Shown one piece after another: positions 32,681-43,200 of a DNA stretch of 64,000 bases. The translations under genes and the position numbers were made by a program. How positions within the stretch are numbered: the first letter of the stretch is position 1; every line of letters starts with the position of its first letter. Source of the stretch: Homarus americanus (Eukaryota; Arthropoda; Malacostraca; Decapoda; Nephropidae); contig NW_024756914.1 of the NCBI RefSeq assembly GCF_018991925.1, positions 3,331,848 to 3,395,847 of the forward strand. Reading direction: 5' to 3'. The notes under the pieces were generated by a model. The model was not told where the DNA came from. It saw only the letters and a list, made by a program, of their open reading frames with translations, and did no database searches.

Positions 32681-32758
32681 TGTCACCATATTTAGCTGGC
32701 CTTTGACCCTCTTGGCCTCTGGTGAGTGTGACTCCAGGCAGGACACCAGGAGGACTTG
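32677..32758 (-). pseudogene. Partial copy of exon 2 of the vinculin-like gene
   Basis: On the minus strand this encodes SQVLLVSCLESHS then PEAKRVKGQLNMVTD. The genuine exon (30386-30613) encodes SCVLLVSRLASHA, nine residues absent here, then SEAKRIKGQLNKVTD. The nucleotide match is strong, for example GGCCAGCTAAATA. The fragment is followed on the same strand by the retroelement tail and preceded by an LTR-like fragment, so it cannot be functional. Confidence 0.85.
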
Positions 32759-32771
32759 TGAGGTACGAGAT

Positions 32772-33003
32772 GTTTTGTTCACACTCAGGATGGGATGGAG
32801 AAAGGAAACTCACAATGTGCTCTCTGTATACATATTGTATTGGATGTACAGTGCAGCTTGGTGCTGGGAAGGCAGCATGGTTACAAGCGTGATGTAGAGA
32901 GAGCTGGTTGGTGAGGATGCTCAGAGGAGGACAGCTTGTGGGTCGCCATGCTCGCCGGCGGGAGCGAGGACCGCCAGGCAGGCGGAGGAGGTGGTGTAGT
33001 TTG
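32772..33003 (-). repeat. LTR-like dispersed repeat, truncated copy
   Basis: Homologous to the part of the repeat running from TTCACACTCAGGATGGG to GGAGGAGGTGGTGTAG, inverted relative to 2968-3536. It breaks at about 33003, where an unrelated repetitive block begins. Confidence 0.8.
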
Positions 33004-33135
33004 CTGTATACCTACATTGTCTATATACATGCTGAACTGTAAACCTGTTTGTCTATATTGTTTTCGCTGTGGTAAGATACCAAACTATCTCACTTGTTAA
33101 CACTTGCCTGAACGAGTGTAGATTAGTCGCCGGTA

Positions 33136-33429
33136 CCTTTGATGCAGCTAAGTGAGATATAAGGTCATCTCACGTCATGTCACCTTTGATGCAGCTGAGT
33201 GAGATATCGGGTCATCTCACGTCATGTCACCTTTGATGCAGCTGAGTGAGATATAAGGTCATCTCACGTCATGTCACCTTTGATGCAGCTGAGTGAGATA
33301 TCCGGTCATCTCACGTCATGTCACCTTTGATGCAGCTGAGTGAGATATCGGGTCATCTCAAGTCATGTCACCTTTGATACAGGTGAGTGAGATATCAGGT
33401 CATCTCACGTCATGTCACCTTTGATACAG
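33136..33429. repeat. 47-bp tandem array, six units plus a partial
   Basis: Units start CCTTTGATGCAGCTGAGTGA and repeat exactly every 47 bases (33136, 33183, 33230 and on). Each unit contains GTGAGAT and, eight bases later, its inverse ATCTCAC. Differences between units are mostly a few point changes beside this inverted repeat. Confidence 0.95.
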
Positions 33430-33838
33430 TCGTAGATAGTTTAAATCGTCACAGCTGTTCCTGGGTTGTACTTGTAATTATCTTAGCTTGTAAGTTAAAC
33501 AAGACACACAGGTAATGGTCTCTTCACTCGTTGTTCCTTGGTTTAATGTAAACACACGTGCTGATTTAATAGTTATATTGGGTAGTAATGTCTGTACAAT
33601 TATTTGGTATTGACAGACTAATGAGCATTAGCTATTAGCTTGTAATTAGCTGATATATTTAGAGAGAGGTACAGCCCGGAGAGCTGGTCTCACGACACAA
33701 CTTTAGGGCATTGTGTCGGGCTGTGAACTGGGCTGAACTCTCTTGAGTCTGGTGACTGGTGGTTGGAGGGTAACCACACTTCAACAGGTCATTAACTAAA
33801 CAGCCTACCACACACTGAGGGTTGAGTCTGTAGTTTAA

Positions 33839-33961
33839 TGGGCTGTACACTCTAGGAGGTGTGACGGAACAAATGTTTATGGGCTGTACACCCTAGGAGG
33901 TGTGACAGAACAAATGTTTATGGGCTGTACACTCTAGGAGGTGTGACAGAACAAATGCTTA
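33839..33961. repeat. 41-bp tandem array, three units
   Basis: Units of TGGGCTGTACACTCTAGGAG continuing through GTGTGAC and ACAAATGTTTA repeat three times with few changes. Confidence 0.93.
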
Positions 33962-34054
33962 TGTAGCTGTATGCTCAATAGTCTGGGTGATAGAATGTAT
34001 ATAATGAGTATATGTCCTTAGCTCATATTTATATAATATTGTTGTGACAGAGGC

Positions 34055-34150
34055 TAATACAATACAGTATACTGAACTGTATACTTGCATTGTCTATATA
34101 CATGGTGAACTGTATACCTGCATTGTCTATATGCAGGTTGAACCAATTGT
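34055..34150. repeat. Imperfect tandem GAACTGTATACCTGCATTGT repeats
   Basis: About 45-bp imperfect units of TGAACTGTATACYTGCATTG followed by TCTATATRCA. Similar sequence occurs at 33004-33065, so the 33.0-34.15 kb block is bracketed by related repeats and may be one complex element. Confidence 0.6.
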
Positions 34151-34983
34151 AAACTTATATGATAAGTTTACATAATAAATATACATCTATCTATCTAAAG
34201 TGGTCTAGTGTATGTAAATATTTTGAGCTTTTCCCTGATAATGTTGTTTCATCACAGGTGTTACTCTGTTGTAGTGTGAGCCAGTGTGAGGTGGAGGTCA
34301 ATATTAAATTGAGGTGTTTAGCTGTGGCTCTGGAAGATTGACAATTTGCCTTATTTTAATTATAAACCAGAACACTTTTATTTCTCACTGTTTATCGAGG
34401 TATAATTTGGCTAAATTTATCTTTTAAACTTACCTGGACTTAGAATGCCATCACAATATGATTTGAAATTAAAGAACAAAATTATTTCCTTTTTGTTTTT
34501 TTAAGGACTTTAGAATTAATATGATTTAGTGAGACTGTTGAACCATTCAGGTACTTCACATATATTTACCATTTATGTTAAACTAAACCGTAAATACATT
34601 TTATTGTTCAATAAGGAATTCTATCTCATTAGTTCGGCGTACACAGTGATAGTTCATAGTGTCATCAGTGACCGCTGAAGTTGTAAATAACTTAAAGTGA
34701 GCGCTCACTAGCAAGCAAGCTGGAAAGGCACCGTGCCAGCTGAAACCAAGTCGTGTCATAGGTGCCACAGAGACTTTAAATTTTATGTTGATTGTGTGCT
34801 TTCTCAAGGACTGAAACTGTGCCTACAATACACCATTCACAGGGAGATACAGTGTACGCAGTCGCAGACGACAACTCCATAGGCAACAGAGAGTAGCTAA
34901 GTACTTTTTCTCTCTTTATTTTCTTTGAAATAGGTGTAGATTTATACACAGTCTGCACCCCCCCCCCCACAACAACAACAACC

Positions 34984-35971
34984 ATGAGTTTGATATGTGA
35001 TTACTGCAGGGAGACGTCGGATATGGAGGATGCAGGCCTAACTAATGCAGCGTTTAGGAGGTTACTAACTGCCGTAAAGCTTGATGGCTGTTGCTGGTAT
35101 TGCCCTGGCTGCATAGTCAAGGTGAATGAAGCGATTGCAATCCATAAGGGAACGAGTTCTCTAGGGACGAAAATAGATGAAGCAGGAGCCCTGCTGGTTG
35201 ACAAACTGGAGCAAGTTGAGAAAGAGATCCTTGCTAAGACTGAGGAAGTAGCTAATAGAATGGAGGTGGTTGCTAAGAGGAGTTATGCGGACGTATTAGG
35301 AGGGCCACGGGGGGGGGGCGGAGAGTAATGCAGAATCAGTACAGGTTCTACAGCAGATTGGGACTCTGAAAAAGTGTGTCGAAGAAATGAAAATTAACGC
35401 ACCTACTGTTAGGGGAGAGGAGGAACACCAGGAACGGCTCCAGCGCAGGAACAATGTAATAGTTTTTGGAGTCCCAGAGAGCCAGGCAGAGGGAACTGTG
35501 AGTAAGGAAACACACGACAAGGTGCTGTTTCAAAATATTTGCACAGAGGTTCTGAAGATTCCAGCAACCCCTCAGGATGTGAGGAGACTGGGACAAAAGC
35601 AGGGGGCTAAGCCTCGCCCCCTCAGGATCACACTAGGGAGTGAGGAGGAAAAATGGCAAGTTATCCGGCAGGCAAAAAACTTAGCAAGGAGCGAGGCATT
35701 TCGGGATGTATTTATTCACCCAGACCGCACGGTAATGCAGAGGGAACAGCACAAGAAGCTCCTGCTGGACTTGAAGCAGAAGAGGGAGGAGTCGAGGAGG
35801 AACGGGGACAGGTGCACATGGGTTATACTCAGGGGGAGGGTAGTGGAACAAGTGTGCCGACACAGGGCCAGGGGGCAGCAGTGCACCCTCCACCCACTCA
35901 ACCCCCCACCCGGGAGGCGGCACCAGCTCAGCCTACCGGACAGGAGGGAACGAGCGCCGTGTAAACAATGA
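34984..35971 (+). pseudogene. ORF1 of the non-LTR element, interrupted at a G run
   Basis: The start ATG has a good context (ACCATGAG). Residues 1-114 contain a zinc-finger-like pattern, CDYCRET near the start and CCWYCPGC near residue 40, then a Glu/Lys-rich helix. The frame ends in stop TAA at 35326-35328, just after a run of about ten Gs (~35310-35319). The continuation (open to a TGA at 35969-35971) lies in another frame and holds RRNNVIVFGVPES, typical of RRM-like ORF1 proteins of CR1-type elements. A change in G-run length explains the break; it could be a real mutation, a sequencing error or a slippery site. Confidence 0.8.
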
Positions 35972-35999
35972 CATTTTTAACCACACCCTGCAAAATACA

Positions 36000-38984
36000 G
36001 TGTACTTAGCAAATGCTGCAGCTTCTGAGAATGTGGGTGGAGCGGGTTTATTACTAAGAGCAGAGACGTTACCGAGAACAAATTCTGGCTTGAATGTCAT
36101 GTACACTAATACCGACACGTTCCTTGATAAGAGGGAGGAGTTTGAAACACTACTAAGAGTACACCAACCAGATATTGTAGGAGTTGTAGAACTGTTGTAC
36201 AAGAACAGGAGAATCGACCCAGAGGAATGTGAGTTCAGTATTGCTGGATATGACTCATTTACGAACCTAACTCAAGAATCCTGCAGGAGGGGTGTGGTTA
36301 TCTACGCTAGGCAAGACCTTAGAGCCAGCCAGGCGAGGGTACAGGGAGAGGATGTTTTTGAAGAGTCCAAGTGGTGTAAAATTAAATTAAAGGGAGGGGA
36401 CTTACTTATCGTCGGGTGTATCTACAGATCCCCGAACTGTGGCCCACTAAATCAAAGGAACTTAAGAACCTTAATAAACAATGCGGCGATGCTCAACCCC
36501 AGCCACCTCCTTATCATGGGGGACTTTAACTATGGCGACATCGACTGGAGAAACGAGTCAACCCCGAATGACTTGAATAATCCTGCTACTCTTTTTGTAG
36601 AAACTCTGAGAGATAATTTTCTGTTCCAACATGTGAGAGACCCGACACATTACAGAGGGGAACAAACACCCAAGCCACTTGACCTCATCATAACAAACGA
36701 GGAGGGTATGGTGGCCAAACTGGAACACCTTGCCCCAGTTGGCACCAGTCACCATACAGTGTTGTCATTCAGATTTAACTGTTACCTAGTTCAAGATAAG
36801 GCCAGGCCAAGGTGCAAATATTACAAGGGAAATTACAATGGGATGAGGGAAGAGATGAGGGGTATCAACTGGCCTGACTTATTAAGGTACAAGAACGCAG
36901 ACACTACGCTGAATATCATAACTAGTAAAATGACCCATTTGATCGATAAATATATACCCAAGACCAAACCCAGTGCTTCTAGGAATACGAGGGGATCCCT
37001 ACACATGAACCATGCGGCGGTCGACAAAATTAAGAAGAAAACCCAGAAATTCAAGACGTGGGTTGGGTCAAACGATGAGCAAGACAGGAGGATGTATGCA
37101 AGAGCCAGAAACCAAGCAAAGATAGAGTGTAGGAGGGCTGAAAAGGAGTTCCAAAGGCTGGTTGCACGCGAGGTCAAGTCAAACCCAAAGGCGTTTTACC
37201 GCTATGCAAAGTCGAAATTGAAAACGCGAGTAGGAGTATCAGACCTGAGGCTTGAAGATGGTAGTTACGCAGATTCTGACCAGGATAAAGCTGAGGCATT
37301 GAACAGCTTCTTTTCCTCAGTGTTCACAAGAGAGGATGCAACTAACCTTCCTGCGTTTGAGGACAGACGGTTCGACACAGCACTGACCCACATTGTGTTC
37401 ACAGAAGAGGGTATTAGAAATAAACTGTCCAGGCTAAAGGTCCATAAGAGTCCTGGACCTGACATGGTGCATCCTAGAGTGCTAAGGGAGCTGTGCAACG
37501 AGCTTGCAGAGCCCCTGAAGATTCTGTTTTGTAAATGCCTGGATGAACAAATGGTCCCCAGTGAATGGAAAGTGGCTTATGTGAGTCCTATCTTCAAGAA
37601 GGGCGATAGGCACTCCACGAACAACTATAGACCGGTGAGCCTGACCAGCATAATATGTAAAGTACTTGAGAGTATTATCAGAGATGCAGCGATGGAACAT
37701 CTACTACGAAACAACCTTGTAAAAGATTGCCAACACGGTTTTATGCCGGGGCGCTCTTGCTTGACACAATTGCTCAAGGTATTGGATATTTGGACCCATA
37801 TTCTAGAACGGGGTGGTAATATCGACAATATTTACCTAGATTTTGCCAAGGCTTTCGACAGTGTACCCCACGAAAGGCTGAAAATCAAACTGGAAGGGTA
37901 CGGAATTCGGGGAAATGTCCTAGCGTGGATAGAAGACTTTCTACATGACCGCAAGCAATGTGTGGTGATTAATGGCACGAAATCGTCATCTGTACCTGTA
38001 ACAAGTGGGGTACCGCAGGGTAGTGTATTGGGCCCGCTGTTGTTTGTTTGTTTCATAAATGATATGCCTGACGTTGTACACTCCTCCATACAAATGTTTG
38101 CCGATGACGCCAAGTTATTTCGGGAAATTAAGAACCAAGCGGACTGTGAAGAGCTGCAGAAGGACCTCTGTGGGCTCCAGGAATGGTCGAAGGAATGGCT
38201 GCTGAGATTCAATGTCACGAAGTGTAAGAGGATGCACCTGGGGCGTACCAACGGTAAGGAGGCGTACCATATGTCCCAACGGGATGAAGAAAATGTACTA
38301 GTTGAGACTGTGTGTGAGAAGGACCTAGGTGTGTATGTTGACAATGAGCTGAAGTTCTCGGGCCATTGTGAGAAGAAGGTAAATCAGGCAAATAAATTAT
38401 TGGGTCTTATAAGAAGGTCGTTCAGATATCTAGACGGTCCGTCCCTCGTGACGATCTTCAGGAGTGAAGTGCTTCCCCATCTGGAGTACTGTCACCCCAT
38501 CTGGTCCCCGAGATATGCTAGGGACTGTCAGTTGGTTGAAAATGTTCAAAGGAGGGCCACCAAACTGGTGCCTGCACTTCGGCATCTCAGCTACCCTGAG
38601 AGATTGGAGCGCCTGAACTTGCCTAGCTTATACTACAGACGGGCAAGGGGGGACCTAGTTGAGGTTTATAAGCATCTCAGGGGGCACTACTCAGTTGAGT
38701 GTCCTTACTTGGAGCTGGCGGACGCTCGCCCCACAAGGGGTCACAGCTCAAGATTGAAGAAGCCGCAAGTCCGGAAAACCGTGAGGGCAAACTTTTTCGG
38801 AGTGAGGGTTGTAAACTCTTGGAACAATCTACCAGAGAGTGTTGTGACGGCACCGAGTGTGAGCTCTTTCAAGAGAAGACTTGACCAACACTGGAGCGGG
38901 TTCAGGTACATTCAGGAGCCGGTGCATGCCCAGTATTTGCCAACAGTGCGTGACAGAGACGTGACCGATTGCCCGGGCGGCTAG
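36000..38984 (+). CDS. ORF2 of the non-LTR element: endonuclease and reverse transcriptase
   Basis: This plus-strand frame is open for 994 codons from a GTG at 36000. The frame is open even further upstream without an ATG, and the first in-frame ATG is at about 36099, exactly where the endonuclease homology begins (MYTNTDTFLDKREEF). Endonuclease motifs: GDFNYGDIDW and GTSHHTVLSF. Reverse transcriptase motifs: NNYRPVSLTSIICK, YLDFAKAFDSVPHERL, GVPQGSVLGPLL and the catalytic MFADDAKLF. The C-terminal region ends RDRDVTDCPGG. All catalytic residues that can be judged are present. It sits beyond ORF1 by overlap, so ORF2 may be translated by reinitiation or frameshifting. It is not a host gene. 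Confidence 0.95.
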   Translation: MYLANAAASENVGGAGLLLRAETLPRTNSGLNVMYTNTDTFLDKREEFETLLRVHQPDIVGVVELLYKNRRIDPEECEFSIAGYDSFTNLTQESCRRGVVIYARQDLRASQARVQGEDVFEESKWCKIKLKGGDLLIVGCIYRSPNCGPLNQRNLRTLINNAAMLNPSHLLIMGDFNYGDIDWRNESTPNDLNNPATLFVETLRDNFLFQHVRDPTHYRGEQTPKPLDLIITNEEGMVAKLEHLAPVGTSHHTVLSFRFNCYLVQDKARPRCKYYKGNYNGMREEMRGINWPDLLRYKNADTTLNIITSKMTHLIDKYIPKTKPSASRNTRGSLHMNHAAVDKIKKKTQKFKTWVGSNDEQDRRMYARARNQAKIECRRAEKEFQRLVAREVKSNPKAFYRYAKSKLKTRVGVSDLRLEDGSYADSDQDKAEALNSFFSSVFTREDATNLPAFEDRRFDTALTHIVFTEEGIRNKLSRLKVHKSPGPDMVHPRVLRELCNELAEPLKILFCKCLDEQMVPSEWKVAYVSPIFKKGDRHSTNNYRPVSLTSIICKVLESIIRDAAMEHLLRNNLVKDCQHGFMPGRSCLTQLLKVLDIWTHILERGGNIDNIYLDFAKAFDSVPHERLKIKLEGYGIRGNVLAWIEDFLHDRKQCVVINGTKSSSVPVTSGVPQGSVLGPLLFVCFINDMPDVVHSSIQMFADDAKLFREIKNQADCEELQKDLCGLQEWSKEWLLRFNVTKCKRMHLGRTNGKEAYHMSQRDEENVLVETVCEKDLGVYVDNELKFSGHCEKKVNQANKLLGLIRRSFRYLDGPSLVTIFRSEVLPHLEYCHPIWSPRYARDCQLVENVQRRATKLVPALRHLSYPERLERLNLPSLYYRRARGDLVEVYKHLRGHYSVECPYLELADARPTRGHSSRLKKPQVRKTVRANFFGVRVVNSWNNLPESVVTAPSVSSFKRRLDQHWSGFRYIQEPVHAQYLPTVRDRDVTDCPGG

Positions 38985-39085
38985 CGAGCCGACCTTTTGG
39001 TGAAGAATATAAAGGAAAAGAGACGTGACCGATCGCCCAAGCGGCTAACAAGCCGATCAGTGGCGAAGAGGATAAAAGTAAAAAA
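38955..39085 (+). repeat. Tandem dimer of the retroelement 3' terminus
   Basis: GAGACGTGACCGATTGCCC (within the end of ORF2) recurs about 65 bp later as AGACGTGACCGATCGCCC. Each is followed by a GAAGAATATAAAGG or GAAGAGGATAAAAG tail. The inverted copy at 47593-48150 shows the same two-unit end, so the dimer is a family property. Confidence 0.85.
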
Positions 39086-39090
39086 AAAAG

Positions 39091-39859
39091 TAAAAAGTCA
39101 TTTAATGTTGCTGTAAAATCTGTTGAGTGACTTAAGCGGCCATTATTCTGTTATAGTCATGCCAGTTAATGTTGTTTTAGGAGATACAGTTTATAATGTA
39201 GTGACGTTAAAACAAACCATTTTTATTGTCCAAATTTGTCGCACTGGGTAAGGAAGGTGTGCATGGTGGGAGAGGCTTTGGAATAAGGAATACTGAAGGT
39301 GAAAGAACACTTGAGTTTGGGGATGGTATGTAACATGTGTTTAAGAATAGGGCAAGTAGGCTGACCATGTAGGCCTAAGGCAGGTGATACAGAAACCCAG
39401 ATTGGCTACATTTTGGTCAGGAAATTAGAACAGGTTGCTTGTGTGTGTGTGTGTGTGTGTTACTTAAAGATGGAGGGAGAGGAAGAAGGTGGATGTTCCA
39501 AGAAGGAGAGTGTGGGAATTGTGAAGGAACTGAATGTAAAGGAAACATTTTCTTGTGAGTTGAGAGGCTAGGAAACAGCCAGTGAGGGGCAGTGTACCAA
39601 GACGCTGGGCCATAATAAAAGATGTTCTGTTGAGTGTGATTGATGGCGGGAATGATGAAGTGGAGAGAAAGAGAGATAAAAAGAGAAAAAAAGATCGTGT
39701 GAGAAGTGGAAGATGGTTGGCAACAGAGAGAAGTACAGTACCTGGAGGCTAAACTGAGATGGTTCAGGAAAGAAAGGAGGAAACTAACTGTGTCAAGAGA
39801 TACAGGAGTTAGGCAAAGAATAACATGAGGACAGGTTGTAAAGAAATGTTGGTGCTGCT
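39091..39859. other. Flank of the retroelement, no gene seen
   Basis: A purine-rich, G-A-biased stretch with a short (GT)n at 39440-39459. No coding motif was recognised. Confidence 0.5.
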
Positions 39860-40215
39860 ATAGTAACTGAGTATGTTTGTTGGTTGGAACAATCTGAACA
39901 AATTGAACAGAAAACAAATGAATAATTGAACACAAAAAATTGAGAAATTGTCAAATAATGTCAAAATATTCAAAACTTGGTTAATTTGTATTCTCCATAA
40001 TTTGGGTGACCCAGAGTCTCTTTTTGTCAACTGAATGAGGGTATAGTCTAGTTTGTGGTCCACTGAACTACTGAAAATACAAACTAACTGAGTTATGAAT
40101 ATTTTGACATTATTTGACAATTTCTCATTTTGTGTTCAATTATTCATTTGTTTTCTGTTCAATTTGTTCAGATTGTTCCTCATTATACCAACCAACAACC
40201 ATACTCAATTACCAA
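39860..40215. mobile_element. Foldback element with ~140-bp arms
   Basis: The left arm runs GTAACTGAGTATG through GAACAATCTGAACAAATTGA to TAATGTCAAAATATTC. The right arm (about 40075-40215) is its inverse with few mismatches. The segment between carries GGGTGACCCAGAGTCTC. A diverged relative without the second arm lies at 55945-56115. Confidence 0.8.
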
Positions 40216-43200
40216 GCCTTGACTGCCACATAAATTACTCTATTTATAATTACTGTACAAACAAATACTTTTTAAGTGTACAAACAGTAATAATAAAGTA
40301 AATAATACAGTAATAAATAAATGTAAGACTTACTGTGAGGTGAACTGCTAATATGTAGATGATATTTAGAAAGTGTAATAGTATTGAGGATCAGGTCTGG
40401 GGTCCACTGCTGTCATCAAGAAGATTAATCCCCAACCTACGTAACTCAGGAGACTGTTCCTTTGTTCTATGTGTTTCTCCCTTGTTTTGTTGTGTTAGTT
40501 GGCAGAAGAGGGACCTATAGTGTGTTTTATCCCAGCTGAGAAGAGATACGTAATTTGTGTCTTATTGTGGGTAAAAATAAGTATATATTAAATGCGTCCT
40601 CCGAAAGCGTCAATTTGCCACCAGAGTTTAACAGTTAATTCTTGTACAGTACTGTAGAGTGAAAAGGCTTTAAAGAGTGAAAATAGTGTCTGAGATTTCT
40701 TAAGGTTGAGGTCATTCTTAAGGTTATTAATTAATATTGGCAAATTTTATAGCAGTTGCATCTTCATATGATGTTAATTAATCAGTTCGATACTACAGTA
40801 GTCTTTGCTGTTCATAAATTCTGAAGTGCTAAAATAAATCATAATTACTGTAATCCACAGAACATCAAAAGTCACCCATGTAACACCCAACCTGGTTATT
40901 TTTTCCTTAAACTTATACCATCCAGCATTTATGATACATAAAAGTTGTGTGCATAGGGATAGAATACACAAATAAGTAACAATATACAGGAATCATTCTG
41001 GTGATCATGAGTTGCCTGCACTTTATTATAGGACTGGACAGATGGACAACCAAGACCCAGTATTATGGCTTGGTCCTGTACTGCACAGAGTCAGGGCAAA
41101 ATCATCACCTCTTAGTGATATTCTTGCTCACAATAAAGGCAAGATAATTAATTTCATATGACTTACATGTACAACATAAATTAGCTGGTCACTTTAGTAT
41201 TTGATGATAGTTTTCTCAATAATTTGATAACTTTTTATTTTCAATATGGGCAACACTCCCCACATCCATGATGGCACATCTTTGCTTAACATTTTACTTT
41301 AATTTTTCTAACCTGAAGGTAAGGTTAGAGGAAAAATTTTCACAAATATTTCATCCATGGAAATTAGTTAATTATAAATTCTGTTAATCCAGTTTTCTTG
41401 ACCAGACCTTAAGGGAATATCTCCACAATAAATCAGGTTCCCCATTTGCAAAGTTGTAGCCAAAAAATGGTGTTTTCATTGGTCATACTGAACTTACACA
41501 CAGTGAGGAAAATATTGTTTTTACTATGACAGATTCACTGATACTCAACAAGGGCCAAAATATATATATTAAGACAAACTTAGTTCCTACTACAAAGCTG
41601 TTAAGCCATAGTTACTTAAGAGATTAAAGGCATCAGTCTAAGTTACCTGCTCTCCCACCAGAGCTCATGTCTGCCTCAACCCGTGGATTTTGTTTTTTAT
41701 TATTTGTACACAAGATTTGTTATCTATCAATTTTCTACATTCACAGTGGGTGGTATGTAAAAAAAATTTCCCCTCCCTCAACAATTAGGCTATTGGTGGT
41801 GTTCACACTTCCTCATTTTTAAAACCCAACACTAACGCTCATAGTGCCTACTGAAGAATTTAAATTTGCTTCAGATAATATATCAAGCAGGCACCACTTG
41901 TTTGCACTAGGAAAAAAAATACGGAAAGATTGTTAGTTGCTTCAGCAAGTACAATAGTTATGAAGATGGAATCAAGAAGAACACCTTAAAAAAGGAAGGC
42001 ATCAGTAGCTTGGAGAATTGTTTAAAGGTGAACAATTAAGACAGAGTTAATATCTAAAAGAAGTGGAGTTTCTGAATGCTTGTTAGTGGCACTTTAATAC
42101 GAATGTGACAAAACAATTTATAATGGGTGAAAGGGAAAGCTGGTAATTTCTCACACTGCATAACCTCCACAGTTGATCAAGACAAACTAGGCTGTTGCCA
42201 ACAACATTGAGAAATGAAGAACATATAAACTTAGTGAAAATAAAATGAAAAGTATTTAATGGCAATTCTCAAATTTATTTGATTTGTTATTTTGATTTAT
42301 CTTTTTGCGAAAAAATAAATACTTGTGTTGAAAATTCATGAAAAAAATGATCAGGTGTACTGACTCTGTTATATCCGACAATGAAAGAACAATAGCACAA
42401 AATTACCATCACATAATTGTTTTGTAATGTTTGCTTTCTATGATCATTAAGACTGATAATGTGCAGTACTGTATAATTATTTTGATGAAACAAGTAAAGT
42501 GCAGCATGTGAACATGAATGGTACAGGGTCTGACAGATGGCAAGTTGATATAGGCACGTTATTGAATGTAAATGGTCTCACCATGATTCCTGCACCCCTG
42601 TACACACTGGCGAGCACCTGCATCAACACCAGCGTCATATATTAACTCCGAGAAGCAAAGAACACAATTATTCCATCTTCTTTTCATAAAATAATTCCTA
42701 TTTCATGCCTAAACTCTGCCATGGTTTAAAGTGTTGCCATTCTTCTACATACAGTAACTCAAAACAAATATCTACTATACCATTAATGGACGTAATTCAC
42801 CATCTAAACACCGATGATAAAAATACCCTCATTATTATCCAAAGGTAGAAAAATACTGGCTGACTCTGCGGCCCAGGGGCATTATGCCATGAGGATGGAA
42901 ACTTTGATTCTTTGGCACATTGGCAAAATCGCCTATGGGTAAATACTGTTCAAAATACATCAAGATACGACATCCTCTTGTGTATGTCTCAAGATGAAAA
43001 CTTTCAACTTGTGTAATTCATCTATAGTAAGAATAGGATTCCATAAGTAAAAAATTTTCATCTTTCACAAACACATACAAGTGTCTCTTCCACTGTTTTC
43101 ATGCTCATATAGCCTTTGCTGGTGAAAATAATTCAGTCCACCTATCATGTATCTTATATAAATAAAACAATGGAAATTGCAACTCTATAGCTTTTGCCAA

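Larger units (their letters stand above)
34600..39090 (+). mobile_element. Near-complete CR1/Jockey-like non-LTR retrotransposon
   Basis: The element has a 5' UTR of roughly 350 bp, ORF1 (34984-35971, frameshifted), an intact ORF2 with endonuclease and reverse transcriptase (to 38984), and a 3' end of GAGGATAAAAGTAAAA repeats rather than a plain poly(A). Shorter 3' pieces of the family occur at eight other places in the window. The 5' boundary is approximate because no target duplication was found. It could be recently active given the long ORF2. Confidence 0.92.

Noticed and set aside
33136..33429. CRISPR-like array
   Set aside because: The units are adjacent with no unique spacers and the setting is eukaryotic; it is a satellite array.
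33740..33775. A second 5S-like fragment (GGTGGTTGGAGGGTAACCAC)
   Set aside because: Only about 20 bases resemble the 5S 3' region; the match is too short to support.
36000..38984. A 994-codon frame as a host gene
   Set aside because: Endonuclease and reverse transcriptase motifs and many partial copies show it is a retrotransposon ORF2.
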